A stretch of DNA of 15,567 bases, taken from DATEEW01 sp035273665 (GTDB lineage: Bacteria; Pseudomonadota; Gammaproteobacteria; Burkholderiales; SG8-39). A program made the position numbers and the translations under genes. The stretch is taken from the NCBI GenBank assembly GCA_035273665.1, contig DATEOW010000103.1, positions 1-15,567 on the forward strand, given 5' to 3'. The notes under the pieces are model-generated. The model was not told where the DNA came from. It did not search any database and saw nothing but the letters and a program-made list of their open reading frames with translations. This document shows positions 1-7,281 of the stretch, one piece after another (within the stretch, counting starts at the first letter, position 1; each line of letters starts with the position of its first letter).

Positions 1-1119
1 CGGCACGGTGACGAACTTCGGATCACCGACGTTTTTGTGCATATCGGAGTACGCAAGCTTCTTAGCTTCAATGAGGAAGTGCCAGTATTTCGCGTTCTGA
101 TGGCCGAGGGTGGCAAGGTTTACGCTCAATTTCGGCGCGCAAACCTCCGCGAGATTCAACATTTGGAGCGCGCCGATCCCTTGATTGGGCGGCGGCAATT
201 GGTAAATATCGTAGCCGTGATAGCGCGTTGTAATTGGATCTATCCACTCCGATTGATACTCGCCCAGATCCGCCATCGTCATCACGCCGCCCTCGCTCTG
301 CGATTTCGCAACGATGGCTTCGGCAATTGCGCCGGTGTAGAAACCAGCGCGCCCTTCCTGCCGCAACAAGGTGAACGCGCGCGCCATGTCCCCATTCTTC
401 AGGATGCTGTACAACGCCGGCTTTTTGCCGTTCTTCAAATACAAGGCCGCCGTGTCCGGGTCCGAGTAAGAACTAAAGAAACTGTCGGCCATGCGTTCGT
501 GAACGGGCCAGCCGTCGCGCGCCAATTTCTCCGCCGGCTTCAATACGCTATCAAAGGTCTTCGTGCCGAAACGATCAAGCAATGCAGCCCATCCGGAGAC
601 TGCCCCAGGGACAACGGCGGAGTTAATTCCGGAACCGGGTATATCGCTGACGCCAAGCGTGTTGCGGAAGTAAGTGCGAGTCCATCCCTGCGGCGCCCAC
701 CCGCTGGAATTCAACGCATAAAGTTTTTGGTCTTTCGCAGACCAAACAATGGCGAAGAGATCGCCGCCTAAGCCAGTGCTATTCGGCTCTACGACTGAAA
801 GAACGGCTGCTGCAGCAACAGCCGCATCGATTGCGTTGCCCCCGTCCTGCAAAACATCGAGTCCCGCTGTCGTTGCCAGGGGTTGGCTGGTCGCAATGAT
901 GCCATTGCGCGCCAATACCTCGGAGCGGCTTTGGTCCTCATAACCGAAGCCGCGCGTTGCACGATAAGTACGGATTCGCTCCGAAGGAAAAGCAACGGTA
1001 GCACTTGGTTTGCCGAACGCATTGGGCGATTGCGCCCTAACCGGCATAGACGGACATAAGAAAAGCAGAAAAACGCTCAGCGCTAAGCAGCGCGAGAACG
1101 CGCGGACGAGAACACTCAT
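1..1119 (-). CDS. ggt: Gamma-glutamyltransferase, N-terminal part (runs off left edge)
   Basis: This family cleaves gamma-glutamyl bonds of glutathione and related compounds, usually in the periplasm, as an autoprocessed N-terminal-nucleophile hydrolase. The frame is open for 373 codons and leaves the window without a stop. Residues 1-29 look like a Sec signal peptide (basic start, core LALSVFLLFL, cleavage after VRA). Family motifs follow in order: GGNAIDAAVA (93-102), EPNSTGLGGD (111-120), VPGAVSGW (170-177), YTGAIAEAIV (261-270), PPPNQG (309-314) and the EAKKLAYSD block near 351-359. Known members have about 580 residues, so the catalytic threonine of the small subunit would lie beyond the edge, roughly 45 residues on. 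The start is fixed by a full AGGAGG at 1124-1129, five bases upstream. The position that is Arg in the E. coli FREMAP segment is Ser here (SSGWAP, 138-143), so substrate preference may differ from the classic enzyme. It is divergent from the kinase gene. Confidence 0.92.
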   Translation of the reverse strand, partial: MSVLVRAFSRCLALSVFLLFLCPSMPVRAQSPNAFGKPSATVAFPSERIRTYRATRGFGYEDQSRSEVLARNGIIATSQPLATTAGLDVLQDGGNAIDAAVAAAAVLSVVEPNSTGLGGDLFAIVWSAKDQKLYALNSSGWAPQGWTRTYFRNTLGVSDIPGSGINSAVVPGAVSGWAALLDRFGTKTFDSVLKPAEKLARDGWPVHERMADSFFSSYSDPDTAALYLKNGKKPALYSILKNGDMARAFTLLRQEGRAGFYTGAIAEAIVAKSQSEGGVMTMADLGEYQSEWIDPITTRYHGYDIYQLPPPNQGIGALQMLNLAEVCAPKLSVNLATLGHQNAKYWHFLIEAKKLAYSDMHKNVGDPKFVTVP

Positions 1120-1336
1120 ACGACCTCCTCTGATCGTTGGAAACTCCCATTTCCTCCGCCCAAGAATCGAGCCGGGATGCACTGCGCCTCTGCGGGCGAT
1201 TTGCTTTTTTTTACTTATTGCGGTGAAGATTAACAGCAAAGGGCCCCGCGATCTTCGGCTCACAAAAAGCGAATACAAGCTCAGGAATATTGGTATTTAA
1301 TTGACCGTCCAGTGGAACAAGGGCTTAAACATCTAC

Positions 1337-2974
1337 ATGGGAAGAATGCTTCGGCAAGCATGGGCACGTCTAAGGCGCTGCCCGGATCGAGAATACGAGC
1401 CTGCACTCATACGCCCCGTTCTCGGCAGCATCGCATGCGCAATTCTCTTTCTTCATTGGGATGTGATTGGCGAACGGGGTGACCGTACTGACCTGGTCAT
1501 TTCTGTTATCGCTTTCTATTGCTGCGCCCTTGCCCTTCTCGCTCATGTTTATTTACATCCCCGGGTTCTACCGCTGCGTCGCTACCTTGCCATCATCATT
1601 GACGTTTACTTTATTACCACCGCGCTTTTTCTAGGCCACACCAGCGTAACGCAAGGTTTATCGATTCTTTATCTTTGGATTACCGTGGGTAACGGCCTCC
1701 GGTTCGGCAAGACTTATCTGCATGCTGCCCTTGGCCTTTCGATATTAGGATTCACTTTTGCCATGAGTCAGCTGGGTTTCTGGCGAGAGAACCTATGGTT
1801 GGGCATCGAACTGCTTTTCGGACAGGTACTGATTGCGCTCTATGTTCGTCGTCTCGTCCTGAATCTCGATCGCGCCCGCGAAGCCGCCGAACAGGCCAAT
1901 CGCGCCAAGACCACTTTCATCGCGACCGCAAGCCACGATTTGCGCCAGCCCATGCAAGCCCTTTCCCTCTACACGGCCGCGCTGAACGCACGTCGCGTCC
2001 ATCATGACGATCGGATACTCAATGGCATACAGCTTTCGGTTCAGACGCTCGAGCAGCTCTTCGACAGCCTGCTCGATGTCTCGAAGATGGAAGCTGGCGT
2101 CATGCAACCTACGCTCGTTTCTTTTCCGCTTCAGCCGCTACTTGAAAAGGTCGTTGCCTTGGAAAGGCCGCTCGCGGTGGCGAAGAACATTCATATCGAG
2201 CTACTGACCACGCCCATAAGCGTCCGTAGCGATCCAATTTTGCTCGAGCGCATTCTGATCAATTTGGTCACGAATGCAGTCCGTTATACGGAGCAAGGCC
2301 GGGTAGTCCTTATTTGCGAAGAGATTGGCTTTCGGCGCGCAAGAATCATGGTCACGGACTCGGGCATCGGCATCTCTCTCGAGCATCAGAAAAGAATCTT
2401 TGAGCGGTTTTATCGGGCTCGCAAAAGCGGTGGCGAAGGTAGCGGGCTAGGATTGAGCATCGTCAAAAATCTCGCCGAGTCGCTTGGGTACGAAATGAAG
2501 GTGGAGTCGACACTCGGTGCCGGCAGTTGCTTTTCACTGGAACTGGACTCAATTGACGAAGCTGTAGACGCGGCAACCAACGAAGACATCCCGCACACGC
2601 AACCGGTCAATGGCGCGTGCGTTGCGCTCGTCGATGATGACCCAGAAAATCGTGAGAGTATGGCGTGGCTGTTGTCGGACTGGGGCTGTCAAACCATTTG
2701 TGCGCCGAGTCTTTCTGCGCTGGAAGAGCAATTGCACGCCGGCGGTTTCATTCCCGATCTCGTGATCAGCGACTATGAATTGGCCGACGGCGCAACCGGC
2801 GACGAAGTGCTGAGGCGAATCAGAATATTGTTCGGCAGCACGTTGCCTGTTTTACTCTTCACCGGACGAACGGACATCGCCGTCTTGCAAAACGAGCTGT
2901 TGGATATTCCTGTGATCAGCAAGCCGGTACACGCTGCCAAGCTACGCGCATTTATCGTCCAGGCACTGCGCTAA
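1337..2974 (+). CDS. Membrane hybrid sensor histidine kinase with receiver domain, RpfC-like sensor
   Basis: A two-component sensor that would autophosphorylate on histidine and pass phosphate to its own receiver. Numbering is from the ATG at 1337 (545 aa). About six hydrophobic segments lie at 24-40, 52-72, 83-100, 105-118, 127-145 and 152-172. They are preceded by a basic RLRRCPDREYE stretch resembling the start of RpfC-type DSF sensors. A short coiled linker (REAAEQANRAK) leads to the HisKA box SHDLRQPMQAL with His200. The HATPase has an N box (Asn309, Asn313), G1 DSGIGI (341-346) and G2 GSGLGLSI (368-375). The receiver has acidic DDD at 433-435, phospho-acceptor Asp479, Thr509 and the Lys529-Pro pair. 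There is no Hpt domain. The start is uncertain: an in-frame TTG at 1301 and ATG at 1346 are alternatives, and none has a well-placed Shine-Dalgarno. I prefer 1337 because the sensor homology begins just after it. The 217 bp up to ggt show no clear promoter. The signal is unknown. Confidence 0.93.
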   Translation: MGRMLRQAWARLRRCPDREYEPALIRPVLGSIACAILFLHWDVIGERGDRTDLVISVIAFYCCALALLAHVYLHPRVLPLRRYLAIIIDVYFITTALFLGHTSVTQGLSILYLWITVGNGLRFGKTYLHAALGLSILGFTFAMSQLGFWRENLWLGIELLFGQVLIALYVRRLVLNLDRAREAAEQANRAKTTFIATASHDLRQPMQALSLYTAALNARRVHHDDRILNGIQLSVQTLEQLFDSLLDVSKMEAGVMQPTLVSFPLQPLLEKVVALERPLAVAKNIHIELLTTPISVRSDPILLERILINLVTNAVRYTEQGRVVLICEEIGFRRARIMVTDSGIGISLEHQKRIFERFYRARKSGGEGSGLGLSIVKNLAESLGYEMKVESTLGAGSCFSLELDSIDEAVDAATNEDIPHTQPVNGACVALVDDDPENRESMAWLLSDWGCQTICAPSLSALEEQLHAGGFIPDLVISDYELADGATGDEVLRRIRILFGSTLPVLLFTGRTDIAVLQNELLDIPVISKPVHAAKLRAFIVQALR

Positions 2975-3008
2975 AAACAAAGGCGGCCCGCAAGCCGCCT
3001 TTGTTTTT
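2973..3008. terminator. Bidirectional intrinsic terminator between the kinase gene and rpoC
   Basis: A long perfect stem reads AAAAACAAAGGCGGC on the left (2973-2987) against its complement at 2994-3008, with a six-base loop (2988-2993). The A-tract on one side and T-tract on the other give a U-run after the GC-rich stem whichever strand is transcribed. It overlaps the kinase stop codon (2972-2974) and lies 15 bases past the rpoC stop, so it can end both convergent transcripts. Confidence 0.92.
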
Positions 3009-3023
3009 CTTCAACCCAACAGA

Positions 3024-6000
3024 TTAGGCCTGCTGTTCCTCGGCAGGCGCCGCGGGTTCGTCCGTTGTCACGCCAGCGTCTTCGAATAGCGTTTCTGCCA
3101 GGGGGATTTTGCGCGCGTTGTGATACGCGAGCCCTGTCCCGGCCGGAATCAGACGACCGACGATGACATTCTCCTTCAGACCACGCAGATCGTCTTTCTT
3201 GCCCATGATCGCCGCTTCGGTGAGTACTCGCGTGGTTTCCTGGAAGGAAGCCGCGGAGATGAACGAATCGGTCGACAGCGATGCTTTGGTGATCCCCAGC
3301 AGCATGTGTTGATAGGTCGCCGGACGCTTGCCTTCCGCCTCAACCGCTTCGTTCTCCGTGAGGAGGTCCGCGCGTTCGACTTGTTCGCCGGGGATGAACT
3401 TCGTATCGCCCGCATCGTCGATCTGAATACGGCGCAGCATCTGCCGCACAATGACTTCAATGTGCTTGTCGTTAATGCGAACGCCTTGCAGACGATAAAC
3501 GTCTTGCACTTCGTCGGTGATATAGCGCGCGAGCGCCTCAACGCCCTGCAGACGCAGGATGTCGTGCGGGTCGGCCGGACCATCGACGATGAATTCGCCT
3601 TTGTTCACGACCTGCCCGTCATGGACCATCACATGCTTATCTTTGGGGATAAGGAACTCATGTGCCAGGCCGTCCATGTCCGTGATGACCAGACGCTGTT
3701 TGCCCTTGGTGTCTTTACCGAAGGAAACGGTACCCGTGACTTCGGCAAGCAAGCCTGCGTCTTTCGGGGAACGTGCTTCGAACAACTCAGCCACACGTGG
3801 CAGACCGCCTGTGATGTCGCGCGTCTTGGACGTCTCTTGCGGAATCCGTGCGAGCACTTCGCCAACCAAAGCTTGCTGACCATCTTTCACTGTAATGATC
3901 GAGCCCACTTGGAAGGTGATATTGACCGAGTGATCGGTGCCGGCGATTTTTACTTCTTCACCTTTTTCGTTCAGCAGTTTGACCTGCGGACGCACACCTT
4001 TACCCGCAGTGCTGCGGCGTTTCGGATCAATAACAACCAAAGTCGACAGACCGGTAATCTCATCGATCTGCTTCGCAACGGTGGTCCCTTCCTCAACGTT
4101 TTCGAATTTCACCGTACCGGCGTATTCCGTAATGATCGGCCGGGTATGCGGATCCCATGTACCCAGCACCATACCGGCGCGTACAGGTTGACCGTCGTCC
4201 ACGAGTAGCGTCGCACCATAAGGAATTTTATGGCGTTCGCGCTCGCGGCCGTTATCGTCGGTGATAAGAACTTCGCCTGTACGTGCAATGACGACCTTCT
4301 CGTTCTTGGCATTGGTGACATAACGCATCGGTAAGGTAAAGCGCGCCACGCCGTTCGACTTCGACTCGACCTGACTCGCCACCGCAGTACGCGAAGCCGC
4401 GCCGCCGATGTGGAACGTCCGCATTGTTAGCTGTGTGCCCGGCTCGCCGATCGACTGCGCCGCTATGACGCCCACCGCTTCGCCAACGTTGACCGATGTT
4501 CCGCGACCCAGATCGCGGCCGTAGCATTTCGCGCATAGGCCGTGACGCGTATCGCAATTCATCGGCGTACGAACCTTCACCTCATCGATACCGAGCGCTT
4601 CGATCTCATCGACTTCGTCTTCGTTCAGCAGCGTGCCGGCGGGGAACAACACATCCTGTGTTTCCGGATGATAGAGATCCGCCACGGTGACGCGACCCAG
4701 AATGCGTTCGCGCAAGGCTTCAACCACTTCGCCGCCTTCCACGAGCGCCTTCATTGCAACGCCGTTTTCCGTCTTGCAATCGTCTTCGGTCACAACCAGA
4801 TCCTGCGTCACATCGACCAGACGGCGTGTCAGGTAACCTGAGTTCGCTGTCTTCAACGCCGTATCGGCCAAACCTTTACGAGCACCGTGCGTCGAGATGA
4901 AGTACTGCAGTACGTTCAGCCCTTCGCGGAAGTTGGCGGTAATCGGCGTTTCGATAATGGAACCGTCCGGCTTGGCCATCAGGCCGCGCATGCCGGCAAG
5001 CTGGCGAATCTGCGCCGCAGAGCCGCGCGCTCCAGAGTCCGCCATCATGTAGATGGAATTGAAGGATTCCTGCTTGACCGTTTTTCCGGAACGGTCTTGC
5101 ACTTGTTGATTCGACAACTGGTCCATCATCGCTTTGCCGACTTGATCGCCAGCGCGGCCCCAGATATCGACCACCTTGTTGTAGCGCTCACCGGAAGTCA
5201 CCAAGCCCGAGGTGTACTGCTTCTCGATTTCCTGAACTTCCGTTTCGGCCGCTTCAATCAGTGTGTATTTCTCGTTCGGCACGAGCATATCGTCGACGCA
5301 AATGGAAATACCGGCGCGCGTGGCACTGGTGAAGCCCGATTGCATCAACTTGTCGGCGAAGATGACCGTTTCGCGCAAACCGCAGCGCCGGAAAGACGCG
5401 TTGATCAGCTTGGAGATCTCTTTTTTCTTCAACGCCTTGTTAATGAATTCGAAAGGCAGTCCGGGCGGAAGGATCTCCGATAGCAAAGCACGTCCCACCG
5501 TCGTGTTGTAGCGGGTCACTTTCGTGCTGCGTTCACCGGTCGTCTCATCAAGAACGGTTTCGCGAATGCGCACGACGACGCGTGAGTGCAATTCCACCTT
5601 GCCCATGTCATAGGCACGCTGCGCTTCGACGACATCGGAGAACACCATCCCGTCACCGACACCATTCACTTTGTCGCGTGTGGCGTAGTACAAGCCCAAC
5701 ACGATGTCCTGCGAGGGGACGATGATCGGCTCGCCGTTAGCTGGCGACAATACGTTGTTCGAGGCAAGCATCAGGGTGCGTGCTTCCATCTGCGCTTCGA
5801 GCGACAGGGGAACGTGTACAGCCATTTGGTCGCCGTCAAAGTCAGCGTTGAAGGCCGCGCACACGAGCGGATGCAATTGAATGGCTTTACCTTCGATGAG
5901 CACGGGCTCGAAAGCCTGGATGCCTAAGCGATGGAGTGTCGGTGCGCGGTTCAACATCACCGGATGTTCGCGAATCACCTCTTCGAGGATATCCCACACC

Positions 6001-7220
6001 ACCGGCGTTTCGGCTTCGACTTCGCGCTTCGCCGCCTTGATGGTCGTGGCAATGCCCATCATTTCCAGCTTATGGAAAATGAAAGGCTTGAACAGCTCGA
6101 GCGCCATTTTCTTCGGCAGACCGCACTGATGCAGTTTGAGCTGCGGACCCACCACGATGACGGAACGGCCGGAGTAATCGACGCGTTTGCCCAGCAAATT
6201 CTGACGGAAACGACCGCCCTTGCCTTTGATCATGTCGGCCAGCGATTTGAGCGGACGCTTGTTCGCGCCGGTCATGGCTTTGCCGCGACGACCGTTGTCG
6301 AGCAGCGAATCCACCGCTTCCTGCAGCATGCGCTTCTCGTTGCGCACGATGATCTCGGGGGCTTTCAGCTCCAGTAGACGCTTCAGGCGGTTGTTACGGT
6401 TGATCACGCGGCGATACAGATCGTTCAGATCGGAGGTCGCGAAACGGCCGCCGTCCAGCGGCACGAGCGGACGCAGTTCCGGCGGCAGCACCGGCAACAC
6501 TTCCATGATCATCCAATCCGGCTTGATGCCGGATTTTTGGAAGCCTTCGAGGACCTTCAGGCGCTTCGCGAGCTTCTTGATCTTGGTATCGGAGCTGGTC
6601 GCTTCCAGATCTTTGCGTAGCTGTTCGATTTCATGCGGCGAATCGAGTGAGCGCAGCAATTCGCGCACGCCTTCGGCACCCATCAGGGCCTGGAAGTCGT
6701 CGCCGAATTCTTCGGTCTTCGCCAGGTAGTCATCTTCAGTCAGCAACTGGCAACGCTTCAGCGGCGTCATCCCAGGGTCGGTGACGACGAACGCTTCAAA
6801 GTACAAAACGCGTTCGATATCGCGCAGCGTCATGTCGAGCACCAGACCCAGACGTGAAGGGAGCGATTTCAGGAACCATATGTGCGCGGTCGGGCTGGCC
6901 AGTTCGATGTGGCCCATGCGGTCACGACGCACTTTGGCGAGCGTGACTTCAACGCCGCACTTTTCGCAGATCACACCGCGATGCTTGAGGCGTTTGTATT
7001 TGCCGCACAAGCATTCGTAATCTTTGATGGGCCCGAAAATCTTCGCGCAGAAGAGACCATCGCGTTCCGGTTTGAAGGTGCGATAGTTGATCGTCTCCGG
7101 CTTCTTCACTTCACCGTAAGACCACGAGCGAATCTTCTCCGGCGATGCCAGACCGATCTTGATCGCGTCGAACTCTTCTTCCTGCGTGACCTGCTTAAAT
7201 AAATCGAGCAGTGCTTTCAT
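3024..7220 (-). CDS. rpoC: DNA-directed RNA polymerase subunit beta'
   Basis: Catalytic large subunit of RNA polymerase, 1398 aa (E. coli has 1407). The N-terminal zinc site is Cys70, Cys72, Cys85 and Cys88 in ECLCGKYK...ICEKCGVEV. The active-site loop NADFDGDQMAVH holds the magnesium-binding Asp460, Asp462 and Asp464, the same numbers as in E. coli. The bridge-helix segment with GARKGLADTALKTANSG lies near 779-795. The second zinc site is Cys815 (DDCKTENG) with Cys889, Cys896 and Cys899 (CDTRHGLCAKC). The trigger-loop region TQLTMRTFHIGG follows. The ATG is supported by AAGGAG at 7230-7235. It lies 61 bp downstream of rpoB in the same operon, and transcription ends at the terminator at 2973-3008. 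The tail after the last core motif is short and acidic (TTDEPAAPAEEQQA). No damaged motif is seen. Confidence 0.99.
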   Translation of the reverse strand: MKALLDLFKQVTQEEEFDAIKIGLASPEKIRSWSYGEVKKPETINYRTFKPERDGLFCAKIFGPIKDYECLCGKYKRLKHRGVICEKCGVEVTLAKVRRDRMGHIELASPTAHIWFLKSLPSRLGLVLDMTLRDIERVLYFEAFVVTDPGMTPLKRCQLLTEDDYLAKTEEFGDDFQALMGAEGVRELLRSLDSPHEIEQLRKDLEATSSDTKIKKLAKRLKVLEGFQKSGIKPDWMIMEVLPVLPPELRPLVPLDGGRFATSDLNDLYRRVINRNNRLKRLLELKAPEIIVRNEKRMLQEAVDSLLDNGRRGKAMTGANKRPLKSLADMIKGKGGRFRQNLLGKRVDYSGRSVIVVGPQLKLHQCGLPKKMALELFKPFIFHKLEMMGIATTIKAAKREVEAETPVVWDILEEVIREHPVMLNRAPTLHRLGIQAFEPVLIEGKAIQLHPLVCAAFNADFDGDQMAVHVPLSLEAQMEARTLMLASNNVLSPANGEPIIVPSQDIVLGLYYATRDKVNGVGDGMVFSDVVEAQRAYDMGKVELHSRVVVRIRETVLDETTGERSTKVTRYNTTVGRALLSEILPPGLPFEFINKALKKKEISKLINASFRRCGLRETVIFADKLMQSGFTSATRAGISICVDDMLVPNEKYTLIEAAETEVQEIEKQYTSGLVTSGERYNKVVDIWGRAGDQVGKAMMDQLSNQQVQDRSGKTVKQESFNSIYMMADSGARGSAAQIRQLAGMRGLMAKPDGSIIETPITANFREGLNVLQYFISTHGARKGLADTALKTANSGYLTRRLVDVTQDLVVTEDDCKTENGVAMKALVEGGEVVEALRERILGRVTVADLYHPETQDVLFPAGTLLNEDEVDEIEALGIDEVKVRTPMNCDTRHGLCAKCYGRDLGRGTSVNVGEAVGVIAAQSIGEPGTQLTMRTFHIGGAASRTAVASQVESKSNGVARFTLPMRYVTNAKNEKVVIARTGEVLITDDNGRERERHKIPYGATLLVDDGQPVRAGMVLGTWDPHTRPIITEYAGTVKFENVEEGTTVAKQIDEITGLSTLVVIDPKRRSTAGKGVRPQVKLLNEKGEEVKIAGTDHSVNITFQVGSIITVKDGQQALVGEVLARIPQETSKTRDITGGLPRVAELFEARSPKDAGLLAEVTGTVSFGKDTKGKQRLVITDMDGLAHEFLIPKDKHVMVHDGQVVNKGEFIVDGPADPHDILRLQGVEALARYITDEVQDVYRLQGVRINDKHIEVIVRQMLRRIQIDDAGDTKFIPGEQVERADLLTENEAVEAEGKRPATYQHMLLGITKASLSTDSFISAASFQETTRVLTEAAIMGKKDDLRGLKENVIVGRLIPAGTGLAYHNARKIPLAETLFEDAGVTTDEPAAPAEEQQA

Positions 7221-7228
7221 GTCTACAA

Positions 7229-7241
7229 ACTCCTTCGGAGT
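7229..7241 (-). promoter_or_regulatory. Mini-hairpin containing the rpoC Shine-Dalgarno
   Basis: On the transcript ACTCC GAA GGAGT forms a five-base stem with a three-base loop. The 3' arm and loop contain the AAGGAG that directs translation of rpoC, so the site could be partly masked. The fold is read directly; any effect on translation is inference. Confidence 0.45.
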
Positions 7242-7251
7242 AATGCTTTAA

Positions 7252-7273
7252 ACGAGGCGCTTATGCGCCTCGT
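7252..7273 (-). other. Perfect hairpin in the rpoB-rpoC spacer
   Basis: ACGAGGCGC and its exact complement flank a four-base loop (9-bp stem). On the transcript it begins about eight bases after the rpoB stop and is followed by only three T residues (TTTAAAG), so it is a poor terminator. It may stabilise or mark a processing point in the rpoB-rpoC message, or cause partial termination. Confidence 0.6.
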
Positions 7274-7281
7274 ACGTTCTC

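Noticed and set aside
37..771. 244-codon plus-strand reading frame at the left edge
   Set aside because: Opposite the gamma-glutamyltransferase, whose motifs and signal peptide identify the minus strand as coding.
1120..1336. Promoters in the divergent ggt-kinase spacer
   Set aside because: A/T-rich patches exist, but no -35/-10 pair with good match and spacing was found on either strand, so none is annotated.
3120..4208. Long plus-strand reading frame opposite the rpoC 3' half
   Set aside because: It lies entirely antisense to rpoC, whose protein is unmistakable. The translation has no recognisable domain and reflects codon bias of the opposite strand.
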